Part shown: in pieces, positions 40,020-48,924 of the stretch
Numbering within the stretch: the first letter of the stretch is position 1
Layout of the letters: every line of letters begins with the position of its first letter
Assembly: GCF_014805825.1 (NCBI RefSeq)
Contig: NZ_CP061941.1
Span: 1,116,001-1,180,000 of the forward strand
DNA from: Marinomonas algicola
Lineage (GTDB): Bacteria; Pseudomonadota; Gammaproteobacteria; Pseudomonadales; Marinomonadaceae
Direction of reading: 5' to 3'
Length of the DNA: 64,000 bases
The notes under the pieces: generated by a model
Databases searched by the model: none
Told to the model about the DNA's origin: nothing
Seen by the model: the letters and a program-made list of their open reading frames with translations, nothing else
Translations under genes and position numbers: made by a program

Positions 40020-41246
40020 TTAAAGCAGTGTTTTAATTGTCGCATTCGCCCATAAAACACCTTCACCATAGCAACGACTGAGCATAATTTTAGTGTTAAC
40101 AGGTAACGAAGATATTTCATCCCAATTATTTTTTTCAAGAGAGCGAATGAGCTTTAAGTATTTTCCAATGTCACCTTTATGATCAAGAATGATTTCTTTT
40201 AAGGTATGGCTTAACGCTATCTGATTGAGCGCTTCTTTTTTATCCATGCCTAAAATAGCATCAATACCAGACATGATGCCTGCGATAAATCCCATATCTT
40301 CACTCTCTTTGCCGCTAAGTCGGCACATCGCTTGGCAACAGTGGGCTCTAGTAAGGATTATGCGGAACGTTTCTATGGGTTGAGTTGATGTTGATGATAA
40401 CGTGATGAGTAAAGCCCACTTTTTTATTTGATTAAGTCCGGTGAAAATAACGGCTTCTTTTATACTTTCAACATTTTTAGGAATGCCGCAGATAGGGCTG
40501 TTTAATACTCGTAATAATTGGTAAGAAAACTTAGGGTTTTTTTCAACCAATTTGACAACTCTGTCAATAGTGATATCCGGATTTTGCAGCTCACTTACCA
40601 GTTCTATTGTCATTTGTGTCGCGGAGTCAACTTTCTTACCCTTTACTATTGTTGGTTTTTGCAAGTAGTAACCTTGAAAAAGGCTGAACCCCATGCGTTT
40701 GCATATTTCTAGCATCGTCTGGCTTTCTACTTTTTCAGCAACAAGAATTATGCCGCTTTCTATGAGGTTTTGAATCTTCTCTTTATATTCTTCAGGGTGA
40801 GTCGCCAGTACGTCAATTTTGATCATTTTCACTAAAGGCAACAATGGGTCATATTCTGTAGTGAATTGGTAATCATCTAAGACAAACTCATAGCCAACGT
40901 TTTTCCAATCTTTCACGCTTTGAATAAGGTGGCTTGTAACACTTTGCTCTTCTAGAATTTCGATAAATACTTTTGAGGGGTCAATGGGAAAAAAGGCTTC
41001 AGACTGAAGGAGGTCCCCCGTCATATTAATGAAAAAAGGCGTATTAAGTTGAACGTTTAATTCTGTAATGCCAATGCATAAGTTAACCAGAACTTGGCTT
41101 GTTGCCGCTTCACCATTCGAAAAATTAGCGAAATCTTCATTGTGTCCTCTAAATAACAATTCATAACCAAACAAATTGTTACTTCTATCAAAAATTGGCT
41201 GTTGAGCCATCATTAAGTCATTCAAAGGGTTTTTCGTTTCTTTCAA
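40020..41246 (-). CDS. EAL-HDOD domain signalling protein (YuxH type)
   Basis: 408 residues. The N-terminal EAL domain (about 10-200) keeps GYELLFRG (first Glu), INMTG (Asn), FIEILEEQ (Glu), LDDYQFTTEYD (the Asp pair but with the usual FGTG of loop 6 lost) and KIDVL, AEKVES and FQGYYLQKP. Most metal and catalytic residues are therefore present but loop 6 is diverged, so cyclic-di-GMP hydrolysis is uncertain. The C-terminal HDOD domain (about 205-395) has FSYQLLRVLNSP and IKEAVIFTGL. The pairing is known from signalling proteins that bind and do not necessarily cleave c-di-GMP. Confidence 0.88.
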   Translation of the reverse strand: MKETKNPLNDLMMAQQPIFDRSNNLFGYELLFRGHNEDFANFSNGEAATSQVLVNLCIGITELNVQLNTPFFINMTGDLLQSEAFFPIDPSKVFIEILEEQSVTSHLIQSVKDWKNVGYEFVLDDYQFTTEYDPLLPLVKMIKIDVLATHPEEYKEKIQNLIESGIILVAEKVESQTMLEICKRMGFSLFQGYYLQKPTIVKGKKVDSATQMTIELVSELQNPDITIDRVVKLVEKNPKFSYQLLRVLNSPICGIPKNVESIKEAVIFTGLNQIKKWALLITLSSTSTQPIETFRIILTRAHCCQAMCRLSGKESEDMGFIAGIMSGIDAILGMDKKEALNQIALSHTLKEIILDHKGDIGKYLKLIRSLEKNNWDEISSLPVNTKIMLSRCYGEGVLWANATIKTLL

Positions 41247-41387
41247 AATCTGCGCCTTTTGAAGTTAATTGATTTTGTTATAGTTAGGTTCTGGCGGAAA
41301 TGTTAGTTGATTGCAATAGAACAAAGGTATAAATTTTTAATTGAAAAAACAATAGCAATTCCTGAAAAAGTTTTTTTATACTAATGC

Positions 41388-41416
41388 TTGACACTGAGCG
41401 GAACAGTAATTAATAT
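41388..41416 (+). promoter_or_regulatory. Promoter for tRNA-Ala
   Basis: TTGACA and TAATAT are 17 bases apart, about 20 bases before the tRNA gene. Confidence 0.75.
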
Positions 41417-41434
41417 TTCTCCCGAAATCAAGTT

Positions 41435-41510
41435 GGGGCCTTAGCTCAGCTGGGAGAGCGCAACGCTGGCAGCGTTGAGGTCAGGAGTTCGATCCTCCTA
41501 GGCTCCACCA
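41435..41510 (+). tRNA. tRNA-Ala (anticodon GGC)
   Basis: 76 bases, complete with encoded CCA. The acceptor pair G3-U70, the alanine identity element, is present and the anticodon loop CTGGCAG gives GGC (codons GCC/GCU). Confidence 0.96.
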
Positions 41511-41653
41511 ACTTATTAATAATACCTTCCCCTCTTTACTCTGCAACAGCCATAGCGTTTAATCTTAATTGCTTACTTAAAGTGTACCCTTTTTTTCTCA
41601 CACTTTGCATCTTCAATATAAAGTAACTTTGACATGCGGCAAAAAGGCAGGCT

Positions 41654-44600
41654 ATGTTTCACTTCTACTCAGGTAATCATCTAGAAGACCTCTCTGTTAT
41701 TCTAAATAAAATATTGTCTTTATCTCCTCCTTCTAATGCTTTTCAATCTGAGCAGATCTTGGTTCAAAGTCCCGGTATGGCTCAATGGTTAAAGATGACG
41801 TTGGCAGAGCATCAAGGTGTGAGTGCTGGAACGGTCTTTCCACTACCTTCTACGTTTGTTTGGCAGTGTTTTCAGAAAAGTATTCCTGATATCCCTGTGC
41901 AAAGCGAGTTTAATAAACCCTATATTGTTTGGCGCCTCATGAGAGTGTTGCCGTTAAGATTAAAAGACGATGCGTTCGAGCCTTTGGCGTGGTACTTACA
42001 AGAAGACAACAGTCAAATGCGCTTGTATCAACTTTGCGCCAGTATCGCCGATATATATGATCAATATTTAGTGTATCGTCCAAAATGGATTTCCGCTTGG
42101 GAAGCGAACGATGAAACGATGGAAGACGTGAATCAAATAACGGCAAAGCAACCGTGGCAGGCTATTTTATGGCGTGATTTGGTGGCCGATGTCTCTTTTC
42201 ATAACGGTTCACTTTTCCATCGGGCTAACTTGGTAGACGCCTTACAAGAAGCCACAAGAAACATTCAAAAGCCACCGAGCATACCAAATAGAATTTTCGT
42301 CTTTGGGGTATCTTCACTGCCTCCCAATACCTTGGACTCACTGCAAATATTAGCGAAATCTGCCTGGATAGAAATCCATCTTTTTATGCTAAACCCAAGC
42401 CGTTTTTATTGGGGTGATGTTGTTGATAAAAGCTATTTAAATCGACACCTAAAAAGGCAACCAAATAAGCCTGGCCTAACGATGGAGAAAATGCATTTGG
42501 ATGCGAATCCATTGCTGTCTTCGTGGGGGCGTTTAGGGCGAGATTATATCTCTCAACTGATGGATTTAGCTGACAGTCAGTTAGATGTGTTTGACGATTA
42601 CATTGATACAGAGAAGGTGCTCGAAGGTCACGCAGCAAGGTTACTGGGTTATGTTCAACAAGATATCTTAAATCTAGATAATCATGGCGCTCAAGAAGAA
42701 AGACAAGGAAGTGCACTAAACTCTTCTTACAAGCACGTCGTCTATGCTGATGATGTCAGCATACAGTTTCATTCTTGTCACAGTGCTTTACGGGAAGTTG
42801 AAGTATTGCATGATCAGCTCTTGTCTATGTTTGAACAAGACAGAGAGATAACACCAAAAGACATTATTGTGATGTTGCCCGATGTAAACCAATACAGTCC
42901 TTTTATTCAATCTGTTTTTTTATGTCAGCCTGACCACAAGCGCATTCCTTTTGCGCTTGTGGATTTACCTGCAAATCAAGAGACGCCATTAATTGATGCC
43001 TATGTAGGATTGCTGTCTTTGATCGACAGTCGATGTACCTTGTCAGAGCTAATAAGCATTTTAGAAGTTCCTGCTGTTTTGTCTTGTTTTGAATTATCGG
43101 TTGATGAGCTTGAGCGCATTCGTCAATGGAGTAACGAAGCGGGTATTCGCTGGGGGTTAGATGAGAGTACTGCAGAGCATTGGTCTTTACCTGTAGAAAC
43201 ACAAAATACGTGGCAAAACGGATTAAAACGCATGTTGCTAGGCTACGCCGTTGGCCACGATTCTATTTGGGAAAATCTTTTAAGTTACGGTGAGGTTGAA
43301 GGACTAGAGGCAAGTATTGCGGGTAAATTAGCTCAGTTTTTACACGCCGTTGGAGCGTTGGTCAATGCCATGAGGTCGCCAAGGATGCCGAATGATTGGG
43401 TGGCATTTTTGTATGACATTATAAATGACTTTTTCCATCTGGAAGACGATGAAACCTTTGAACCATTACTCGTAAAACATATTGATGAGATGTCTACGGA
43501 ATGGCGAACAGCCTATTTTGATTCCCCTATAGATTTGTCTGTATTAAGGCAAATTTTGGTTCCTCGCTTACAAGAGCCACAGGGTGGTCAGCGCTTTCTT
43601 GCAGGACGTGTTAATTTTTGTACCTTAATGCCAATGCGATCGGTACCGTTTAAAGTCGTTTGTCTATTGGGCCTTAACGAAGGGGCGTATCCAAGAACTC
43701 GAATTCCGGTTGGTTTTGATCTAATGATAGGCAATTATCAAAAAGGGGATCGTAGCCGTAGAGAAGACGATAAATATCTCTTTTTAGAAGCGACTTTGTC
43801 GGCGAGAAAAAGGCTCTATATAAGCTATATTGGACGAAGTATTCGTGATAATAGCGAATTAACCCCATCCATTTTAGTTAGTGAATTAATGGAATACATC
43901 GGTCAAAGTTGTGTGCTTGAAGCTGATCTTTGCCTTAGTCCTGAAGAAAGTCAAAAATCGCTATTGAATGCCCTCGTTTTAGATCACCCTCTGCAACCAT
44001 TTAATGAGCAGTATTATCTTTCTTATCAAACGAATAAGTCATCGAATGGCTTTTTTAGTTATGAAAGCTCTTGGCTAGAAGCGCTTCTGTTACGTTCTAA
44101 TGAGAAAGAAGTGATGGTACATGATGGAGGGGAGCAACACTTGTTACCAATACTAGAGCAAGACGCGGATGAAGTTGACTTGGCTCAACTGATCCGATTC
44201 TTTACTCATACAGCACGTTATTTTTATCAGAAGCGATTAAAAGCGTATTTGTCCATTAGAGAGATACAAGAACAAGAAGATGAGCCCTTTACACTTAACT
44301 ATTTAGCGGCTCTTGAATTTAGAGAGCAAGCGTTGCAAGCGTATGAAAGCAATGAGGTGGCGCGTTTTAAACGAAAGCTTAAGTTAAGTGGTGAGTTTCC
44401 TTACGGGGAATTTGGTGAGATGTCGTTGCAAGAGCTGTTAAATCAATGTGCGGCAATGGCGAAGGCATCCCCCCTTAAAAGCCAAATCGACTGGCCAAAA
44501 GTTGATATTCAATTAACCTTTGAGTCCTCATTAGGTAACGCTACAACATTAATTGCTTGGTTAGATCGCTGGGAATGCGATAGACGAGTCGTAAGACACT

Positions 44601-45058
44601 TAAGCCATCTCAGTGCGAGAGTTCGTATGAAAACATGGCTTGAGCATTTGGCAATTAATGCTCAAGGCGTTCCTATGCAAACAGTGTTGCTGTCCTTTAA
44701 AACCGCATCGTCTGCTGAGGTCATCGAAACCTCTTGGCCAATACTCAATCACGATGTCGCGATGGCTTTATTAACGAGTTACTGGCATGCATTTGAGATG
44801 GGAGAACAGTCGGTGGTTCCTTTACCTGCAAAGACAGCCGATGTTTGGGCGGCTGAGATGCATAAAACACGAGATGAGTTATCCGCATGGGATAAGGCCT
44901 ATAAGTGTTATCACGATACGTTTTTGGAGTACTCAGAGGGTAAAGATGTTTATTGGCAAAGAAGTTATACCGAATTAACTCAAATGAAGGCCGTTTTTAC
45001 TCAATTAAGCGAACGTCTTTGGTTGCCTATTTATGACCATATGGAGGACAAAGAATGA
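41654..45058 (+). CDS. recC: RecBCD subunit C (exodeoxyribonuclease V gamma chain)
   Basis: 1134 residues, close to E. coli RecC (1122). The N-terminal helicase-like region has LVQSPGMAQWLKMTLAEHQG, and the middle has NFCTLMPMRSVPFKVVCLLGLNEGAYPR, all typical. RecC has no active helicase or nuclease site; it scans for Chi and holds the complex. It is first in recC-recB-recD; its last codons overlap recB by 4 bases. No LexA box was seen before it. Confidence 0.96.
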   Translation: MFHFYSGNHLEDLSVILNKILSLSPPSNAFQSEQILVQSPGMAQWLKMTLAEHQGVSAGTVFPLPSTFVWQCFQKSIPDIPVQSEFNKPYIVWRLMRVLPLRLKDDAFEPLAWYLQEDNSQMRLYQLCASIADIYDQYLVYRPKWISAWEANDETMEDVNQITAKQPWQAILWRDLVADVSFHNGSLFHRANLVDALQEATRNIQKPPSIPNRIFVFGVSSLPPNTLDSLQILAKSAWIEIHLFMLNPSRFYWGDVVDKSYLNRHLKRQPNKPGLTMEKMHLDANPLLSSWGRLGRDYISQLMDLADSQLDVFDDYIDTEKVLEGHAARLLGYVQQDILNLDNHGAQEERQGSALNSSYKHVVYADDVSIQFHSCHSALREVEVLHDQLLSMFEQDREITPKDIIVMLPDVNQYSPFIQSVFLCQPDHKRIPFALVDLPANQETPLIDAYVGLLSLIDSRCTLSELISILEVPAVLSCFELSVDELERIRQWSNEAGIRWGLDESTAEHWSLPVETQNTWQNGLKRMLLGYAVGHDSIWENLLSYGEVEGLEASIAGKLAQFLHAVGALVNAMRSPRMPNDWVAFLYDIINDFFHLEDDETFEPLLVKHIDEMSTEWRTAYFDSPIDLSVLRQILVPRLQEPQGGQRFLAGRVNFCTLMPMRSVPFKVVCLLGLNEGAYPRTRIPVGFDLMIGNYQKGDRSRREDDKYLFLEATLSARKRLYISYIGRSIRDNSELTPSILVSELMEYIGQSCVLEADLCLSPEESQKSLLNALVLDHPLQPFNEQYYLSYQTNKSSNGFFSYESSWLEALLLRSNEKEVMVHDGGEQHLLPILEQDADEVDLAQLIRFFTHTARYFYQKRLKAYLSIREIQEQEDEPFTLNYLAALEFREQALQAYESNEVARFKRKLKLSGEFPYGEFGEMSLQELLNQCAAMAKASPLKSQIDWPKVDIQLTFESSLGNATTLIAWLDRWECDRRVVRHLSHLSARVRMKTWLEHLAINAQGVPMQTVLLSFKTASSAEVIETSWPILNHDVAMALLTSYWHAFEMGEQSVVPLPAKTADVWAAEMHKTRDELSAWDKAYKCYHDTFLEYSEGKDVYWQRSYTELTQMKAVFTQLSERLWLPIYDHMEDKE

Positions 45059-48000
45059 CGAACTTAACAGAAAGTCCTTTCATTACTCTGGATGCATTTC
45101 ATTTTCCTCTACATGGTCGTCGTTTAATTGAGGCCAGTGCTGGTACCGGTAAAACCTATACTATTGCGAATTTGTATTTGCGTTTATTAGTATCAACCGG
45201 TAGTGACGCCGATTTTACGCATTCATTAACAGTGGATCAAATACTCGTTGTAACCTTTACTGAAGCGGCAACGGCTGAACTAAAAGCGCGTATCCGACAG
45301 CGTATCAGGCAGGCTCGAAAAGCTTTGTTATCAGGTATAAGCCAAGATGTTTTTTTGTCTGGATGGATTGCGCAATTTTCAGAAAGTGAAAGTGACATTG
45401 CTGTTGAACGATTACTTAATGCGGAAAAGCAAATGGATGAAGCCGCTATTTTCACCATTCACGGATTTTGTCAGCGTATGCTTAGTCAAAATGCCTTTGA
45501 AAGTAGAATGTTATTTCAACAGGAAATTGAAACGGATGAAAGCGTACCGTTAAGCATCGCGGTAAAGGATGTTTGGCGTTCTGAAACTTACCCCATGACG
45601 TCTGCATTTGCTTCAATGGTTCGAAAAATTTGGTCTAATCCTCACGCATTACAAAAGGACCTTGCCAGTATTCAAAGTCAGCCTAGTGTTAAAATACGAG
45701 GCGCCGAATACGATATTGAAACGTCGCTAGCACAATCCCAAATATTGATAGACGCTGTAAAGTCTCTTTGGTGCGAATGCTCATCGGAGATTATTGACCT
45801 GCTTGATAATAGTGGTATCAAAGGAACCTTTTGGTTTAACTCACCAAAAAGCCATACTAAGCGTGAAAAGATTCTAAACAGTCTAACGTTATGGGCAGAA
45901 AGTGATTCTACTGAGTTACCAGATGCACTGAAAAAGCTCGATGCATCTGAGTTAGCTGGCCAATTAACAAAAAACGGCTGTTTGCCTGAACATACTCTTT
46001 TCGATCAAGTTGCTACATTAAGAGCGTCTTTTCCAGATATCACAAAAGTCAAGCCAGCTTTGCTGTCTCGATATTGGCTGTTGGCTCAAGAAAGGCTTGC
46101 TCTGTGGAAACAGCAGACACTGAAACTTACGTTTACGGATTTGTTGACCTCCTTGGATACGGCTTTAGCGTCAGCAGAGGGTGAGCCTTTAGCGAGTCGG
46201 ATTCGACATTTGTACCCGGTCGCAATGATTGATGAGTTTCAAGATACGGACCCTGTGCAATACCGTATTTTTTCATCTATTTACACTCAATCGGATAATG
46301 AAGAGCAAAATAGGTTGCCTTTAGGTCTTATTATGATCGGTGATCCAAAGCAGGCTATTTATGCCTTTCGAGGCGCGGATGTTTATACCTATTTAGCCGC
46401 TAAAAGGGAGGTTGAAGCTGTGTATTCCCTTGCCACAAATTATCGCTCCTCTGCTTCTATGATTCAGTCCATTAATGGCTTGTTTATGACCCAAGATAAC
46501 CCTTTCCGTGTGGAGGGTATTCCTTTTACACCGGTCCAGGACAGAGGCGTTAAAGGTGGTTTTGTACGAAATAAACAGGTGCAATCGGCGTTGAATTTCC
46601 TTCGGCCTGAGCAGGGAGAGATTTGGAATGCAGGCACCTATGAAAGCGTTATGGCAGAGATGTCAGCTAGTCACATTCATGAACTCTTATTAGAAGGTCA
46701 GCAGGCGTTGGCAACCGTAGAATCGGATGATGAGGTGAGAGGGCTGGCTCCCAAAGACATTGCGATTTTGGTATCAGGCTATCAACAGGCGCAGTTGATG
46801 AAACAATGCCTTTCTCAAAAGGGCATTAACAGTGTGTATTTGAGCGATAGAGGGTCTGTATTTGCGACATCAGAAGCTCAGGATTTATGGATTATTCTGC
46901 ATGCGGTCCATGAACAAGGTAGAGAAACCTCGTTAAGGTCGGCCTTGGCAACAAAATTACTCGGTAAATCTTATGAAGAGTTAGATCTCTTCAATCAGGA
47001 TGATGTGTATTTTGAACAATGGGCAGAGCGTTTTCGGCACTATCATGATATTTGGCAATCACAGGGATTGATGCCAATGTTAAGGCTCTTTATTCAAGAG
47101 TTAAAATTAGCCAGTAACCTATTAAATAGAATAAATGGTGAGCGTTCGTTAACGAATTTATTGCATCTTGGGGAAAAGCTTCAGCAGAAAGCCATGGAAA
47201 TGGAGTCTCAAGAAAGTTTGTTGAGGTATTTTCTAAGAGTCATTCAATCACCGGATGGCAACAGTGATGAACAAAAAGTACGTTTAGAAAGTGATGCAGA
47301 ATTAGTACGCATTATTACTATTCATAAAAGTAAAGGCCTTGAATATCCGTTAGTGTATTTGCCCTTTGCACTTAAACCCTTTGCTAATCGAGATGATCAT
47401 GCTCTTTATCATGAAGAAATGATTGGTCAGAATGAGGCGTTGTTGCCAACATGTTCGCCTAATAGCAACCTTTGGTTTTCAGCGTGCCCTGATGAGTCTC
47501 AAAAGAAACAGCATGAATCAGAATTGTACGCTACCGAGATTCGCCTCGCTTATGTGGCGTTGACACGTGCAAAAGAAGCCTGCTTTATTGGCTGTGCCGA
47601 AATAGGTAAGGCGGCCACCAAAACATTACCCGATCGAAGTTATGTCCATTTAAGCGGCGTTGGCTCACTGTTATACGCAGGGCAAAGCAAAGATTATGGA
47701 CAATTAGATACAACGTTAGCGTCCTTAATGGAATCAACTTCAGAGAAGGAGACGGCATTAATGAGTATGGTAACGACAGTACTCAGTTCGCTGCCTCTAT
47801 ATAAACAAGATCGAGCTAAACAAGACCGAGCTAACAAAGCGTTATTGAAACAGAACCTTGATCAAGCGGTTATGTTAGAAAGTCGAGATTTTTCTGGGAG
47901 AATTGAGCGAGACTGGTGGGTTGGCAGTTATTCCTCTTTAATTGTTGGTGATGAGAATCATAAAAAAATGCCACTCAATCCTGGTCTGGATGAAGCGACT

Positions 48001-48924
48001 TTAGTGAACGCAGAGCAAGACCATGCCCTAGAAAATGCACTGATAAAAGAGTTGGCACTAACAGCAGAGGAACAAGGACAGATTGATGAGCCGTTGGACG
48101 CCATTGAAAATAAGTTTAGCTTCCCTCGAGGCGCCAACCCTGGAACCTTTCTGCATGATTTACTGGAAGGGACCCCTTTAAATGAATTACAAAGTGAGGT
48201 TTCATTTGCCGATTTGTTATTGGCAAAGCATCAACCAAGGTTAATTGATTATTTTGAGCGCCAAGGTTACGGGCAATGGCGTTCTGTGCTGCTAAATTGG
48301 TTGCGAGAAATTATTGATACGCCTTTAGCAGAGACTATCCCTGGGTTAACTCTTGCTGCTTTGTCTGTGACACAAGTGTTTAAAGAAATGGAATTTTTCT
48401 TACCTGTTTCGGGTTTTAAAGCGTTGCAGTTGGACCATATAGCCAGGCGTTACGATGAGGTTTCAAAAGAGGCCCCGCTTATCCAAGATCGTCCTTTAAA
48501 AGGTATGTTAAAAGGATTTATTGATTTATTGTTTGAATGGCAGGGGCGCTATTATGTAGTGGACTATAAGTCTAATCACTTGGGGGACTCGGAAGAGGAT
48601 TACCAAAATCAGTATTTAAAAGAAAGTATTGCAGACCATCGTTATGACCTTCAGTATCAGCTCTATACCTTAGCATTACATCGATATTTAAAGACTCGAA
48701 TTGACGATTATGATTATGACACGCACATTGGTGGCGTGTTTTATTTGTTTTTACGAGGTATGGACGGCAAAAGTCAGCAAGGTATTTATCAGACTACATT
48801 GCCAAAAAAACAGGTTTTAGAGATGGATGCTTTGTTTAATGGTGATGTTCAAACCAAGAGTAGAGAAGGCGTTACTTCATCGGTATCTGGATTTGCAGCC
48901 GAGGATCAGTATGATTTATTCTAA
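45055..48924 (+). CDS. recB: RecBCD subunit B (helicase-nuclease)
   Basis: 1289 residues, longer than E. coli RecB (1180) but with all parts. Superfamily 1 helicase: Walker A EASAGTGKTYT (about 26-36), DEXX box IDEFQDTDPVQYR, later motifs ATNYRSS and IITIHKSKGLEYPLV, plus LAYVALTRAK. The C-terminal nuclease domain keeps the YYVVDYKSN active-site motif (~1166) and LHDLLE. RecB is the 3'-5' motor and the only nuclease. Starting ATG overlaps recC; its end overlaps recD by 14 bases. Confidence 0.96.
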   Translation: MTNLTESPFITLDAFHFPLHGRRLIEASAGTGKTYTIANLYLRLLVSTGSDADFTHSLTVDQILVVTFTEAATAELKARIRQRIRQARKALLSGISQDVFLSGWIAQFSESESDIAVERLLNAEKQMDEAAIFTIHGFCQRMLSQNAFESRMLFQQEIETDESVPLSIAVKDVWRSETYPMTSAFASMVRKIWSNPHALQKDLASIQSQPSVKIRGAEYDIETSLAQSQILIDAVKSLWCECSSEIIDLLDNSGIKGTFWFNSPKSHTKREKILNSLTLWAESDSTELPDALKKLDASELAGQLTKNGCLPEHTLFDQVATLRASFPDITKVKPALLSRYWLLAQERLALWKQQTLKLTFTDLLTSLDTALASAEGEPLASRIRHLYPVAMIDEFQDTDPVQYRIFSSIYTQSDNEEQNRLPLGLIMIGDPKQAIYAFRGADVYTYLAAKREVEAVYSLATNYRSSASMIQSINGLFMTQDNPFRVEGIPFTPVQDRGVKGGFVRNKQVQSALNFLRPEQGEIWNAGTYESVMAEMSASHIHELLLEGQQALATVESDDEVRGLAPKDIAILVSGYQQAQLMKQCLSQKGINSVYLSDRGSVFATSEAQDLWIILHAVHEQGRETSLRSALATKLLGKSYEELDLFNQDDVYFEQWAERFRHYHDIWQSQGLMPMLRLFIQELKLASNLLNRINGERSLTNLLHLGEKLQQKAMEMESQESLLRYFLRVIQSPDGNSDEQKVRLESDAELVRIITIHKSKGLEYPLVYLPFALKPFANRDDHALYHEEMIGQNEALLPTCSPNSNLWFSACPDESQKKQHESELYATEIRLAYVALTRAKEACFIGCAEIGKAATKTLPDRSYVHLSGVGSLLYAGQSKDYGQLDTTLASLMESTSEKETALMSMVTTVLSSLPLYKQDRAKQDRANKALLKQNLDQAVMLESRDFSGRIERDWWVGSYSSLIVGDENHKKMPLNPGLDEATLVNAEQDHALENALIKELALTAEEQGQIDEPLDAIENKFSFPRGANPGTFLHDLLEGTPLNELQSEVSFADLLLAKHQPRLIDYFERQGYGQWRSVLLNWLREIIDTPLAETIPGLTLAALSVTQVFKEMEFFLPVSGFKALQLDHIARRYDEVSKEAPLIQDRPLKGMLKGFIDLLFEWQGRYYVVDYKSNHLGDSEEDYQNQYLKESIADHRYDLQYQLYTLALHRYLKTRIDDYDYDTHIGGVFYLFLRGMDGKSQQGIYQTTLPKKQVLEMDALFNGDVQTKSREGVTSSVSGFAAEDQYDLF

